Shown here: piece by piece, positions 1 through 9,302 of the stretch
Numbering within the stretch: position 1 is the first letter of the stretch
Layout of the letters: the number at the start of each line of letters is the position of its first letter
DNA from: Bacteroidota bacterium
GTDB taxonomy: Bacteria > Bacteroidota > Bacteroidia > 2-12-FULL-35-15
Assembly (NCBI GenBank): GCA_947449315.1
Contig: CANFRC010000002.1
Coordinates: 186,001 to 250,000 of the forward strand
Length of the DNA stretch: 64,000 bases
Direction: 5' to 3'
Translations under genes and position numbers: made by a program
The notes under the pieces: model-generated
What the model was told of the DNA's origin: nothing
The model's input: only the letters and a program-made list of their open reading frames with translations
Databases searched by the model: none

Positions 1-1
1 T

Positions 2-193
2 GAAGCAAATATTGTATTGAAAATAAAAGATAAAGCGATTCTCATTCCACGTTCTTTTTTGTTGAATGATTCTATTGTAGTAAAAAGTAATGGTGATAAA
101 GTGATTGTTAAAACCGGTTTAAAAGATTACCAGAAAGTTGAGATTATTTCCGGGATTAGTGCCGATGATGAATTGATAAAACCTACCGAATGA
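2..193 (+). CDS. MacA/HlyD-like efflux adaptor protein, C-terminal end (partial)
   Basis: The frame that starts at base 2 is open to TGA at 191-193 and encodes the last 63 residues of a protein whose start lies outside the window. The tail has the look of a periplasmic adaptor of the HlyD/MacA family: the stretch IPRSFLL, then KVIVKTGLKDYQKVEI and a closing SGISADDELIKP, which is the usual membrane-proximal domain ending. Its stop overlaps the start of the next gene (ATGA at 190-193), so it is translationally coupled to the permease and ATPase that follow. Together they form a MacAB-type or lipoprotein-type ABC exporter. The exact substrate cannot be told. Confidence 0.75.
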   Translation, partial: EANIVLKIKDKAILIPRSFLLNDSIVVKSNGDKVIVKTGLKDYQKVEIISGISADDELIKPTE

Positions 194-1449
194 ATTTCAA
201 ACTGATCATTGATGTATCCGTTTCATTATTGCTTGCGCGCTGGAAACAAACACTAGTTGCTGCAATCGGTGTAACATTCAGTATAACTATGTTCATTGCT
301 TTGTTGGGTTTTATGTCGGGTTTAAACGATCTGCTTGATGGGTTAGTTGTTAATAGAACTCCGCACGTTCGATTATACAACGAAATAGAACCTACAAAGG
401 ATCAACCAATTTCCCTTTCCAGAAAATATAGTAAAGATTATAATTTTATCAGTTCTGTAAAGCCAAAAAATGAACGATTGGAGATATACAATAACGGAGC
501 AATAATGAATGCTTTGAAAAAAGATGATAGAGTGTTGGGTTTTGCTCCTAAAATTACAGCTCAGGTTTTTTATAATGTCGGCGCTATTGATCTCACGGGT
601 GTAATTAATGGTGTTGATGTTGAGGCGGAAAATAAATTGTTTTTTTTTAAAGATTATGTTACAACAGGTAATTACATTGATCTGAAAAATATTCCTAATA
701 GTATTATATTAGGAAAAGGAGCTGCGCAAAAAATGATGGCAAATTTAGGTGATGTTATTCAAGTGACTACAACAAAAGGTGAGCGGATGCAATTGAAGGT
801 TGTTGGTTATTTTGAATCAGGTTTGCAGGATATTGATAAAGTTCAAAGTTATGCATCAATAGGAACTGCTCAAAAATTATTGGGTGAATCAAATAGTTAT
901 ATAACGGATATTCAAATTAAATTGAAAGATATACTAATGGCTCCTTCAGTTGCTAAAGAATACGCACATTTATTTGATCTAGAAGCTGTGGATATTCAAA
1001 CTGCGAATTCTCAATTTGAAACGGGTAGTTCGGTTAGGACTTTGATCTCCTATGCTGTTGGTATTACATTGTTGATAGTAGCTGGTTTTGGTATTTACAA
1101 CATACTAAACATGATGATATACGAAAAAATGGATTCTATTGCGATTTTGAAGGCTACAGGGTTTTCGGGTGCTGATGTAAATCGCATATTCATTACTATT
1201 GCACTAACAATTGGTGTCTTTGGTGGTCTGTTAGGATTGATTTTTGGTTTCGGATTGTCTGCCTTAATTGATCAGATACCTTTTAATACGGCCGCATTGC
1301 CAACTATTAAAACGTATCCTATTAATTATAATCCAAAGTTTTATATGATAGGTAGTATTTTTTCTATCGTTACAACTTATTTAGCAGGTTATTTTCCTTC
1401 GCGCAAAGCAAGTAAAATTGATCCAGTAATTATTATTAGAGGGAAATAA
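190..1449 (+). CDS. MacB/FtsX-family ABC transporter permease
   Basis: This 419-aa protein has the MacB/LolE topology: one N-terminal membrane helix (about residues 16-40), a large periplasmic MacB_PCD-type domain (about 45-275) and three C-terminal helices (about 283-307, 335-360, 380-400). The last loop contains the typical KATGFSGADV stretch. In this family the permease does not form a classical channel; it passes ATP-driven motion to the periplasmic part. It overlaps the adaptor gene by 4 bp and the ATPase gene starts one base after its stop, so the three are one operon. The substrate (a peptide, lipid or small molecule) is unknown. Confidence 0.88.
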   Translation: MNFKLIIDVSVSLLLARWKQTLVAAIGVTFSITMFIALLGFMSGLNDLLDGLVVNRTPHVRLYNEIEPTKDQPISLSRKYSKDYNFISSVKPKNERLEIYNNGAIMNALKKDDRVLGFAPKITAQVFYNVGAIDLTGVINGVDVEAENKLFFFKDYVTTGNYIDLKNIPNSIILGKGAAQKMMANLGDVIQVTTTKGERMQLKVVGYFESGLQDIDKVQSYASIGTAQKLLGESNSYITDIQIKLKDILMAPSVAKEYAHLFDLEAVDIQTANSQFETGSSVRTLISYAVGITLLIVAGFGIYNILNMMIYEKMDSIAILKATGFSGADVNRIFITIALTIGVFGGLLGLIFGFGLSALIDQIPFNTAALPTIKTYPINYNPKFYMIGSIFSIVTTYLAGYFPSRKASKIDPVIIIRGK

Positions 1450-1450
1450 G

Positions 1451-2146
1451 ATGAATAATAAAATTCTGGAATCAATTCAAGTGTCGAAATTTTTTCATGA
1501 TCCTGTTGATATACAAGTATTAAAGGACATCAATTTTTCACTCGAGAAAGGTGAGTTTGTTTCTGTTATAGGAAAATCGGGTTGTGGGAAATCAACTTTG
1601 CTATATATACTATCTACTATGGATACGGATTATACTGGTAATGTTTTGATTGATGGTATAGCCATGCGCGGAAAAAAAGAAGCAGATCTTGCAAAAATTA
1701 GAAATCAAAAAATAGGATTTGTTTTTCAATTTCATTATTTATTAAATGAATTTTCAGTTCTTAAAAATGTGATGTTGCCTGGATTAAAATGGGGTAATTA
1801 TTCTGAAAAGGAAGTGGAGCATAGGGCCTATGAAAAATTGAAAATATTGGGTATTGAAAATGAAGCATTCAAAAAACCAAATCAATTGTCTGGTGGCCAA
1901 AAACAACGCGTTGCAATAGCAAGAGCGCTAATTAACGATCCACTTATTATAATGGGTGATGAGCCGACAGGGAATTTGGATAAGAAAAATAGTGAGATTG
2001 TGTTTGAGATCTTTAAGGAATTAGCCGAAGAATTCAATCAAACTTTGCTGATCGTAACTCACGATAATGAATTTGCTGAAAGAACCCATCGGATCATAGA
2101 AATGCAAGATGGTATGATCATTAAGGATCAAAAAATAAAAAAATAG
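1451..2146 (+). CDS. ABC transporter ATP-binding protein (MacB/LolD type)
   Basis: This 231-aa ATPase belongs to the ABC family that energises MacB/LolCDE-type systems. Visible motifs are Walker A GKSGCGKST near residue 42, the Q-loop FVFQFHYLLNEF, the signature LSGGQKQR near residue 143, Walker B LIIMGDEPTGNLD near residue 162 and the H-loop THD near residue 197. The EPTGNLD form is typical of the LolD/MacB subgroup. It follows the permease by one base and is the last gene of the operon. No hairpin terminator is obvious before the convergent hemN. Confidence 0.92.
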   Translation: MNNKILESIQVSKFFHDPVDIQVLKDINFSLEKGEFVSVIGKSGCGKSTLLYILSTMDTDYTGNVLIDGIAMRGKKEADLAKIRNQKIGFVFQFHYLLNEFSVLKNVMLPGLKWGNYSEKEVEHRAYEKLKILGIENEAFKKPNQLSGGQKQRVAIARALINDPLIIMGDEPTGNLDKKNSEIVFEIFKELAEEFNQTLLIVTHDNEFAERTHRIIEMQDGMIIKDQKIKK

Positions 2147-2181
2147 AATTATTCTAACTGGAATGATTTTTTTATTTTTCT

Positions 2182-3537
2182 TTAAACAATCGAACTGAAT
2201 AATTGTGAAGTTGGAGCATTTCGCCAAAGTCTTGCATCAAAGGCCATACAAATATTTCTTATAAAAGGTCGGGCTGATTTTTTCACAATTAAATGAAAAG
2301 GGTGCAGTTCTATTAAATGATCCTTTTCCATTTCCGATAAATGTGTAACTGCTTCATAAAGCCATTCGCATTGTTCCTCAGGCTTTTCCCAACTAGTTTC
2401 GTATTTACACATAATATTTAAAATATGTTTTCGTATGATAAGATCTTCTGTGTTCAGAAGATGTCCTTTGAATATTGGAAATTCATTATTATTTATAAGG
2501 TCGTAGTACTCTTCCACCTTTTTAACATTTTGCCCGTATCCATACCATGTGTCACTGATAGAGGAAATACCTAGTCCAACCATCAGTTGAGTATATGAAT
2601 GGGTATAGCCCATAAAATTGCGATGTAATTTACCTTTTTCTACCGCTTTAAATAGTGTGTCTGTTTTTAATGCAAAATGATCCATTCCAATTTCTGAATA
2701 ACCATTTTCTGAAAATTTTTCTTTTCCTATTTCATAAAGAGCTCTTTTTTCTTCATCAACAGGAAGATCAGCTTCTGTAAATTTGCGCTGTCCCGGTTTT
2801 ACCCAAGGCACATGTGCATAACTGTAAAAAGCGATCCTGTTAGGCTTTAGGATATTTACTTTATTGATCGTATCAATTACACTTTTTCTGGTTTGTAGTG
2901 GAAGACCATAGATTAGGTCGAAGTTAATGGAGGTGTAACCAATATTTCTTGCTTGATTAACCACTTTTTCTACGTTTTCAAAAGATTGTATACGATTAAC
3001 AATAGCTTGAACTTTTGGATCGAAATCCTGAATGCCTAAACTTAAACGTTTAAAACCTAATTTGTAAAGTGTTTGCAAATGTTCGAAAGTAGTATTGTTA
3101 GGATGTGCTTCGAAACTAAATTCGGCATCAGAACAGATAATTGAAGCAGACAAAATCTCTCCGATCAACTGATTTAAATGTTCAGGTGAAAAAAAAGTTG
3201 GTGTTCCTCCCCCAAGATGGATCTCTTTTATACGTGGTGTTTCTTCAAAGATGTTTAAATACATTTTCCATTCTTTCAAAAGAGCAGTAATGTATGGCAT
3301 TTCTACCGTATGGTTAACAGTTATTCTTGTGTTACAACCGCAATAGGTGCATAAACTTTCGCAAAATGGTAAATGAATGTATATTGAAATTCCGTCCGAC
3401 GCATTTGTTTCTATGAAAGATCTTTTTACGCTTGATTTCCATTGTTCAATGGTAGGTGGAGTTGCATCCCAATAGGGTACTGTTGGATAGCTTGTATATC
3501 TTGGGCCGGGAATATTATATTTTTTTATTAAATTCAT
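2182..3537 (-). CDS. hemN: Oxygen-independent coproporphyrinogen III oxidase
   Basis: This radical SAM enzyme oxidatively decarboxylates coproporphyrinogen III to protoporphyrinogen IX without oxygen, supplying heme under microaerobic or anaerobic conditions. The N-terminus has the HemN hallmark YNIPGPRYTSYPT, and the cluster motif C-x3-C-x2-C is seen in FCESLCTYCGCN. I chose the ATG at 3537 (451 aa) because it puts the family N-terminus at residue 1; the open frame extends to 3579 but would then overlap queD. It is the last gene of the minus-strand run that begins with ccoS. Heme supply fits a cbb3 oxidase operon, and hemN is often controlled together with cbb3 genes in other bacteria. Confidence 0.93.
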   Translation of the reverse strand: MNLIKKYNIPGPRYTSYPTVPYWDATPPTIEQWKSSVKRSFIETNASDGISIYIHLPFCESLCTYCGCNTRITVNHTVEMPYITALLKEWKMYLNIFEETPRIKEIHLGGGTPTFFSPEHLNQLIGEILSASIICSDAEFSFEAHPNNTTFEHLQTLYKLGFKRLSLGIQDFDPKVQAIVNRIQSFENVEKVVNQARNIGYTSINFDLIYGLPLQTRKSVIDTINKVNILKPNRIAFYSYAHVPWVKPGQRKFTEADLPVDEEKRALYEIGKEKFSENGYSEIGMDHFALKTDTLFKAVEKGKLHRNFMGYTHSYTQLMVGLGISSISDTWYGYGQNVKKVEEYYDLINNNEFPIFKGHLLNTEDLIIRKHILNIMCKYETSWEKPEEQCEWLYEAVTHLSEMEKDHLIELHPFHLIVKKSARPFIRNICMAFDARLWRNAPTSQLFSSIV

Positions 3538-3556
3538 TGAATCATTTAGTGTTATT

Positions 3557-4006
3557 TTATATTGTATTATCCTCGGCAAACCATTCAGCGAAAGAGGTTG
3601 GGGTTTCCCTCAATTTTAAATGGTGTAAACTTATTTCTTCTTTTAATTGTGATTTTATTTTTGTTGCAATATCGATCAACATATTTTCGCATGTAGGCTG
3701 GTAATCAACTAAAACTAATTTCTCGAATAAAATTTTTTCCTCTGCAAGCTTCTTATGAGGGCTTCCTCCATTTAGAATGGTCGCATGATCTAGTTTATCA
3801 ACTATAGGTTTAACAATAGCTTTCAGTTCCGAAAAATCAAGTATCATTCCTTTTTTAGGGTTGTTTTTGTCTTTTATTGGAATACCTTTTACTGTAACAG
3901 AAAGATGGTAGGAATGTCCATGAATATTTTTACATGGTCCGTCATATCCGAATAAAGCGTGCGCCATTTCAAAACTAAATTCTTTTGTTATTCTGATGAC
4001 ATTCAT
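3557..4006 (-). CDS. queD: 6-carboxytetrahydropterin synthase / PTPS family protein
   Basis: A 149-aa protein of the 6-pyruvoyl-tetrahydropterin synthase family. Zinc-binding histidines are visible in EMAHALFG and NIHGHSYH, with the catalytic cysteine just before them in GPCKNIHGH. The later blocks ILDFSELK, LDHATILN and PTCENML are also family features. QueD converts dihydroneopterin triphosphate to 6-carboxytetrahydropterin in queuosine synthesis. No other que genes are nearby, so a related pterin role remains possible. The gene is one base from the PLP enzyme upstream and close to hemN downstream. Confidence 0.85.
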   Translation of the reverse strand: MNVIRITKEFSFEMAHALFGYDGPCKNIHGHSYHLSVTVKGIPIKDKNNPKKGMILDFSELKAIVKPIVDKLDHATILNGGSPHKKLAEEKILFEKLVLVDYQPTCENMLIDIATKIKSQLKEEISLHHLKLRETPTSFAEWFAEDNTI

Positions 4007-5242
4007 TTAATTTACTTTTTTTAGATCGTTAATAAAAGTGTCTAACGTCCCTTTTTTTACATGGGGCATCATAACAATTTTGTACCACTTAGGTTCCTGC
4101 TCATAAGAGTCGGCTACAAGATGGTATTTGTTTGCGATTTCTGTTGTGATGTATTTACTTTTTATAGCAATAATATTAACGTATGGATTGTGGAAATATT
4201 CAATTTTTAATTCATTTAGTTTCGTGCATAACCGTGATGTTTGATCTACTAGACTTAACATTTTCACTTTCCAACCATTATACCCATGGATACGCAGTAT
4301 CATCCATACGGATACAGCATTTGCTCCTGAACGGCTTCCGCATAGCGTATAATCTTTTCCCGGAATATATTGCGCCTCTTCCGTACACACATAATGCATA
4401 TACTTTTTTCGGATTAGGAATATGCCTGTTCCATAAGGAGATTGGAGCATTTTGTGTCCGTCAATAGTAATGGAGGTAATGTTGGGGTTTTTAAAAGTGA
4501 ACTCGTTGTTTGGATTTGTGAATGGGTAGATGAATCCGCCAAATGCTGCATCAATGTGCAATTTGAATAATGTGTTGTGAGCGTTTAGGAATTTTGTGAT
4601 CGGTTCAATTTTATCTACCGAACCAAACATAGTGGTTGAAAGATTTAGAATAACGATGAAATAGTTTACGCCATTCTCCTTTGCTTTAGTTATTCTATTT
4701 TCAAATTCTGTTTGAATAATATTTCGTTTTTTTTCGTCAACTTTTAAAACAATTGATGGAAGGTTTAATAGGTTTGTTGCTTTGGGCATCGAGTAGTGGC
4801 TATCTTCCGAATAAACGACTGCTATTTCATCTGTTCGTGCATGGTATTCTTTTATAAAAAAATTTCTATAGATCCATAGTGCCTCAATGTTTGCTTCTGT
4901 TCCCCCAGATGCTACATAACCGTCTTGCCCATCAGTGTTCCCTCCGAATATCTGTTCAGCACAGATTTTAATAAGATCTACTTCAAGTTCTTGTGTCCCT
5001 TTAAAGACATCTAATGATTCTGATTTTATTAAGGTGTGGCAGCCAATGTGATTTGGGTTTGTTATTAATGTTGATAAAAATGGCGCATCATTTAAAAATG
5101 GCGCATCATCATAAAATGTTTCTTTATCTAGGTATGTGCCAGGTAATCCTAATATTGCCTCAGAATTATAATTTGCATTTTTTTTCAAAGCATCAAAAAC
5201 AATGCTTCTGATCTCATCATGTGTGTATTTATCCCAGTACAT
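4007..5242 (-). CDS. PLP-dependent group II decarboxylase-like enzyme
   Basis: This 411-aa protein belongs to the pyridoxal-phosphate group II decarboxylase superfamily (aspartate, tyrosine, glutamate and histidine decarboxylases). Visible motifs are the cofactor pocket SGGTEANIEALW, the DAAFGG block whose aspartate pairs with the pyridine nitrogen, and the Schiff-base lysine in IDGHKMLQSPYG. The substrate cannot be read from sequence. The N-terminal part carries an in-frame hexapeptide duplication, DAPFLN-DAPFLS, caused by an 18-bp tandem repeat at 5076-5111. The gene abuts the queD-like gene and lies 2 bp from the SafE-like gene, which puts it inside the cbb3 run, an unexpected place for a decarboxylase. 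Confidence 0.8.
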   Translation of the reverse strand: MYWDKYTHDEIRSIVFDALKKNANYNSEAILGLPGTYLDKETFYDDAPFLNDAPFLSTLITNPNHIGCHTLIKSESLDVFKGTQELEVDLIKICAEQIFGGNTDGQDGYVASGGTEANIEALWIYRNFFIKEYHARTDEIAVVYSEDSHYSMPKATNLLNLPSIVLKVDEKKRNIIQTEFENRITKAKENGVNYFIVILNLSTTMFGSVDKIEPITKFLNAHNTLFKLHIDAAFGGFIYPFTNPNNEFTFKNPNITSITIDGHKMLQSPYGTGIFLIRKKYMHYVCTEEAQYIPGKDYTLCGSRSGANAVSVWMILRIHGYNGWKVKMLSLVDQTSRLCTKLNELKIEYFHNPYVNIIAIKSKYITTEIANKYHLVADSYEQEPKWYKIVMMPHVKKGTLDTFINDLKKVN

Positions 5243-5243
5243 T

Positions 5244-5954
5244 TTATTTATGACAACATTTATGACAAACAGGTTTGGTGGTAGACATTTCAGGGCTTAC
5301 ATAAGGTATCCCTAAGTTCAATCCTCTTAAAATTAGAAGTAATGCCATAGCAACAATAAATATTGGAACAGCTTTATTTATCTTATTTCTGATATTCACA
5401 CTCATACTATTTCCTAGTAAGGATAAAGTAAGCATTGCAGGAAATGTTCCCACCCCAAAAGATGCCATAAATAAGCTTCCTTGAATGATTGAACCCGATG
5501 CAATTGCTCCTGCAACGCCTAGGTAAACTAAGCCACATGGTAGCAGGCCATTTAATGTTCCTATAAAAAATAGTGATGAATTACTTTTCTTTTTAAAAAG
5601 TAAACCGAGTTGTTGTTTCAATTTCCCAATGTACGAATAGATGAAAGCCGTAATCTTGTATCGGCTGTAGGTTTGGTTCGGTAACATTACCAATATCAAG
5701 ATGAGTATACCAAGCGTTATTGATACTCCTTGTTGATATCCGGCAATTACCAAAGATTGCCCCAAGATTCCAAATGCTCCTCCCAACATCGCATAGGTGA
5801 ACATTCTTCCTGAATTATAAATCAAGGATCCCGAAATTTTAGAAATCCAGGAGTGGTGATTCAATGGCAATGCTAATGCAATAGGACCACACATTCCTAC
5901 ACAATGGAAACTACCTAAAAACCCTAGTGCAAGAGCCGTCAGAACTAAATTCAT
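5244..5954 (-). CDS. SafE/DsbD-type membrane protein of the cbb3 cluster
   Basis: A 236-aa polytopic membrane protein with about six helices. It belongs to the sulfite exporter TauE/SafE or DsbD_2 group that usually follows ccoGH in Bacteroidota. The first helix carries the paired cysteines CVGMCGP, as in proteins that move reducing power or copper across the membrane. The C-terminus is cysteine- and histidine-rich (CHKCCHK), a possible metal-binding tail. It starts 4 bp after ccoH. A role in oxidase maturation, copper handling or thiol chemistry is likely from context, but the transported species is not known. Confidence 0.8.
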   Translation of the reverse strand: MNLVLTALALGFLGSFHCVGMCGPIALALPLNHHSWISKISGSLIYNSGRMFTYAMLGGAFGILGQSLVIAGYQQGVSITLGILILILVMLPNQTYSRYKITAFIYSYIGKLKQQLGLLFKKKSNSSLFFIGTLNGLLPCGLVYLGVAGAIASGSIIQGSLFMASFGVGTFPAMLTLSLLGNSMSVNIRNKINKAVPIFIVAMALLLILRGLNLGIPYVSPEMSTTKPVCHKCCHK

Positions 5955-5958
5955 TGTT

Positions 5959-6405
5959 TTAGGGTATTACAATTGTTTCTTCAATAAAATAGTTTTCTCC
6001 TTCCGCTACCCAGTTTATTTGCATTTTATACATTCCTTTGGAAAGGTTATTTCTATTTATGAATAATTGGTTGTTGCTATTTAATTTGATCTTCGACTTG
6101 TAATCTTTTGTGTTATCGGAAGGCCTGAAAAAAAGAATTTCTCCTGATATCTGATCATTCGTAAATTGTTTTGGAAAATTCATTTGAACCCCATTTCCAT
6201 CGATGTGGTGAGTTACATTTTCGGATAGCGCATTGGAGTTGTTCATTTGATTTATTTTATTCTGAAATACCAATTCTTTATCATAATAGTCATCACTTAC
6301 AAGATCAATTTTTTGATTCATGCACATAACAACCATGGTTCCAATCAATAGGACGAAGCCTACATATAGAATCGCAATTCTTGTTCCCCAGCCAATTTTT
6401 AACAT
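5959..6405 (-). CDS. ccoH: FixH/CcoH family cbb3 oxidase assembly protein
   Basis: This 148-aa protein has one N-terminal membrane helix (about residues 8-30) and a periplasmic beta-rich domain of the FixH family. It begins WGTRIAILYVGFVL and contains the DDYYDKELVFQ block that is a good marker of FixH in this phylum. FixH/CcoH interacts with the cbb3 oxidase and its assembly factors. It sits directly after ccoG with a one-base gap, the usual ccoG-ccoH order. Confidence 0.88.
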   Translation of the reverse strand: MLKIGWGTRIAILYVGFVLLIGTMVVMCMNQKIDLVSDDYYDKELVFQNKINQMNNSNALSENVTHHIDGNGVQMNFPKQFTNDQISGEILFFRPSDNTKDYKSKIKLNSNNQLFINRNNLSKGMYKMQINWVAEGENYFIEETIVIP

Positions 6406-6406
6406 G

Positions 6407-7813
6407 TTATTTTGTTTTAGTTAATGGTCCTAAAAAATTTGTGTTAACTGTTTCAATTTGCTTACCATTTGTATATATGCCAATAGTAAGTTTTGTTTTT
6501 CTACTTGTTAGTTGGTTGCGGTTGAGTATTACAAAAAACTCACTGCTAGCCATATTTTCCTTTTCAACATCAATAACATTGCTACCTACCATTTTTATTT
6601 GTCCGCTATCCGATTCAATCTTTAAAACAATAGGCAACTCGTTTCGTGTCTTGTTTACCAATTTAATATTGTAAAGATTACTCACACAATTGTTCGGTTG
6701 TTCTTGATATAGTAACCCGGGAGTTCTTAAAATACTTGTTTCTACATCTGATCGGCTAGCTAATAGCGTTACAAGAATTCCAATAAGTATGCATAATACA
6801 ATGGAGTATGCGATGATCCTGCCTGTGATCTTTAATTTTTGTTTGTTTGCAATTCCATTTTCTGAATCATATCGTATCAATCCTTTTTCCAGCCCAACAC
6901 TTTCCATCATGTGATCACAAACATCAATACAGGCAGAGCAATTCACACATTCTAATTGAGTTCCATTTCTGATATCGATTCCTGTTGGACAAACATTGAC
7001 ACATTGATGGCAGTCGATACAATCACCAGCAGTTCTCGCATCATTTTTTCGGATCTTTGCTCTTGGTTCGCCTTTGATATAATCATAAGCCACTAAGATT
7101 GAGTTTTTATCAAGCAAAACTCCTTGTAAGCGACCATACGGACAAACAACGATACAAACTTGTTCTCGGAACCATAAGTATACACCAAAGAAAATTGTTG
7201 TGAAGATCAATAATGACACCAAGGTTCCAATATTGTTGGAGATGTCGTATGCTATTTTTTTTAGTTCATCTATGCCAATAATGTATGATAAAAATGTATT
7301 TGCAATCAGGAATGAAACAAAAAAGAAGGCAATGATTTTTACTGTTTTTTTTCGAATTTTTTCCGCATTCCAAACCTGTTTGTTTAACACTTTTTGATGG
7401 CTTGCATCTCCTTCGATCCAATATTCTATCTTACGGAAAACCATTTCTAGGAAAATAGTTTGTGGGCAAGCCCATCCGCAAAATACTCTGCCAAACACTA
7501 CTGTAAAAAGAACAATGAATACTACAAAGGTTAGCATTCCAAGTACAAATAAAAACAAATCTTGTGGCCAAAAGATAACACCAAACAAGATGAATTTTCT
7601 TTCAAGAATATTTATTAAAAAAAGTGGTTCCCCATTCACTTTAATAAATGGTAATGAAAAAAAAGCAATCAGATAAACTATACTGAGTAAGGTTCTTTTA
7701 GTATATAGTTTCCCTTTCGGTTTTTGTGCATAGATCCACGCTCTTTTTCCATCCTTAATTGTAGCAATAGAATCACGAAAAGACTCATCCAACATTATAT
7801 CTTCGTTCACCAT
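6407..7813 (-). CDS. ccoG: Cytochrome c oxidase accessory protein CcoG (FixG/RdxA)
   Basis: A 468-aa membrane-bound iron-sulfur protein. Several helices occupy the N-terminal half, with the CcoG marker VFCGWACPQTIF in a loop. Two 4Fe-4S ferredoxin motifs follow (CIDCHQCVNVCP and CVNCSACIDVC, about residues 262-305), then another helix and a C-terminal periplasmic Ig-like domain. CcoG is the cupric reductase or electron carrier needed to load copper into the cbb3 CuB site. It lies 3 bp after ccoP and is co-transcribed. Confidence 0.95.
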   Translation of the reverse strand: MVNEDIMLDESFRDSIATIKDGKRAWIYAQKPKGKLYTKRTLLSIVYLIAFFSLPFIKVNGEPLFLINILERKFILFGVIFWPQDLFLFVLGMLTFVVFIVLFTVVFGRVFCGWACPQTIFLEMVFRKIEYWIEGDASHQKVLNKQVWNAEKIRKKTVKIIAFFFVSFLIANTFLSYIIGIDELKKIAYDISNNIGTLVSLLIFTTIFFGVYLWFREQVCIVVCPYGRLQGVLLDKNSILVAYDYIKGEPRAKIRKNDARTAGDCIDCHQCVNVCPTGIDIRNGTQLECVNCSACIDVCDHMMESVGLEKGLIRYDSENGIANKQKLKITGRIIAYSIVLCILIGILVTLLASRSDVETSILRTPGLLYQEQPNNCVSNLYNIKLVNKTRNELPIVLKIESDSGQIKMVGSNVIDVEKENMASSEFFVILNRNQLTSRKTKLTIGIYTNGKQIETVNTNFLGPLTKTK

Positions 7814-7816
7814 AAT

Positions 7817-8986
7817 TTATTTAGTCATCACCTTCACGCTATCTACTTTTTGTATTACCGTTGTACTATCTGATTTTATAGAGTCAGATTTAATAATTCC
7901 ACCCTCAACAAACAGCTCGCCTTGAGGTGCTTTTGGGTTCGCCGGGTTAGATCCACTTAATGTTTTGATGTAACTGGCAATTTCATTTATTTTTAGAGGA
8001 GATAATTCGGCTTGCCATGATTTCATTCCTTTGTCTTCGTAACCGTATTTTATGGTTGTAAAAATATCTTTAATTGTACCTCCGTGTATCCAGTAGTTGT
8101 CGGTCAGATTTGGTCCAATATTCCCTTCCGCCGATTTACCATGACAAACCGCACAATTTTCTTTAAACGAGTTTGCTGCTTCATCCAACTCATGTTTGTC
8201 TGTGATCATTTTAACGGTGTTTTCATTTACATTTTCTGCATTTGCCTTTTGATAGGCTTCTTTTGTTTCGTGAGCTAACTTCATCGTTTTGTTATACTCA
8301 GCAACTTGCAGATCACCTGTTTGTGTCACATGGAAATGAATAAGGTAGATGAACGCAAACACAATCGTAACATAAAAGCCATACTTCCACCATGGAGGAA
8401 GATCATTGTCTAATTCTTTAATTCCATCATAATCATGGTCCATTAAAATGCTTTCCTCGTCATCAATAGCAACTGCAGCAGTTATTATTTCAAAGAAAGT
8501 TGGTTCAACTTTTTCTACTATTTTCTGAGCTTTTTCAACCCTTACAAATATTTGTATACTGTTTAAAAGCACAGAAATAATAAGCACTTCAAGAGTAATA
8601 AGCGTTAGCATAACAAAAAAAACGTCAGGGCTTAAACCCATATATCCCGATGAAATAGTTGTTGAAGCCTGAGTTTGAGCGAATGTTGCTTGAGTCGAAG
8701 AAAGGAATAATAATAGTGCTGTTATGCTCAAGATCTTTCCATTGTTGTTTGATCTTTTTTCTTTTGTCGCTTCGGCAACATTTTTTAATACATTACCAAG
8801 TACAGCAATAATAATTATTAGCAGAATAATGATTCCTAATAATACATTGAATAATGTATTAGAAAAAATGGATAAACTATCCTGTTCTATTGCAGCAGAG
8901 GTTTGAGCAATTGCATTCGCTCCGCTTAATAAAGCTATACCTATAAGTATACACTTTGCATATAATTTCGATAAACTTTTTTTCAT
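7817..8986 (-). CDS. ccoP: cbb3 oxidase subunit CcoP, mono-heme cytochrome c
   Basis: With the ATG at 8986 the protein has 389 aa. It begins with a signal-like segment ending ANAIAQ, has four hydrophobic helices in the first half including the WWKYGFYVTIVFAFIYLIHF anchor, and ends with one cytochrome c domain (heme motif CAVCH, distal methionine near KGMKSW). The open frame extends upstream to 9070, but that would overlap ccoQ by 62 bp, so I take the internal start. Proteobacterial CcoP has two hemes; only one CxxCH is present here. Two of the early helices form an N-terminal extension. The gene feeds electrons to the CcoN-CcoO fusion encoded upstream. Confidence 0.9.
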   Translation of the reverse strand: MKKSLSKLYAKCILIGIALLSGANAIAQTSAAIEQDSLSIFSNTLFNVLLGIIILLIIIIAVLGNVLKNVAEATKEKRSNNNGKILSITALLLFLSSTQATFAQTQASTTISSGYMGLSPDVFFVMLTLITLEVLIISVLLNSIQIFVRVEKAQKIVEKVEPTFFEIITAAVAIDDEESILMDHDYDGIKELDNDLPPWWKYGFYVTIVFAFIYLIHFHVTQTGDLQVAEYNKTMKLAHETKEAYQKANAENVNENTVKMITDKHELDEAANSFKENCAVCHGKSAEGNIGPNLTDNYWIHGGTIKDIFTTIKYGYEDKGMKSWQAELSPLKINEIASYIKTLSGSNPANPKAPQGELFVEGGIIKSDSIKSDSTTVIQKVDSVKVMTK

Positions 8987-9008
8987 AGTATTTATAAATA
9001 GTGACTTT

Positions 9009-9221
9009 TTAAGAGTTTTGAATTTCAGCCAACGGCGTTCGGTTATTTTCTTTTTGATCAGTATCTTCAAAGGGTATGTTTTTCATTACAACGATATAAT
9101 CTTTTTTAACTCTGAATGCCCAAACAATAAGCAATAGAAAGAAAATAAAAAATATGAAGAGCGATATCAATGGAAATATTCCAACTCCTGCTATTGATTC
9201 TAGATAATTTATAAATTTCAT
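9009..9221 (-). CDS. ccoQ: CcoQ-like small cbb3 oxidase subunit
   Basis: A 70-aa protein with one membrane helix (about residues 15-37), a basic boundary FRVKKDY and a hydrophilic tail. The size, topology and position between ccoNO and ccoP match CcoQ/FixQ, which stabilises the oxidase complex. The sequence is too short for firm assignment by motif, so the call rests on gene order. Confidence 0.8.
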   Translation of the reverse strand: MKFINYLESIAGVGIFPLISLFIFFIFFLLLIVWAFRVKKDYIVVMKNIPFEDTDQKENNRTPLAEIQNS

Positions 9222-9302
9222 TTGTTTATAGTTTAATGGTTATGTCTTATGCTTTTTGCCATTCTGCTTTTTCCGATTTCATTAGGAATGGCTTTATTAT
9301 TT

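Noticed and set aside
5014-5211. Plus-strand frame over the PLP decarboxylase with MAHHLKMAHHHKM
   Set aside because: It is the reverse reading of the 18-bp duplication in a coding gene, not a metal-binding peptide.
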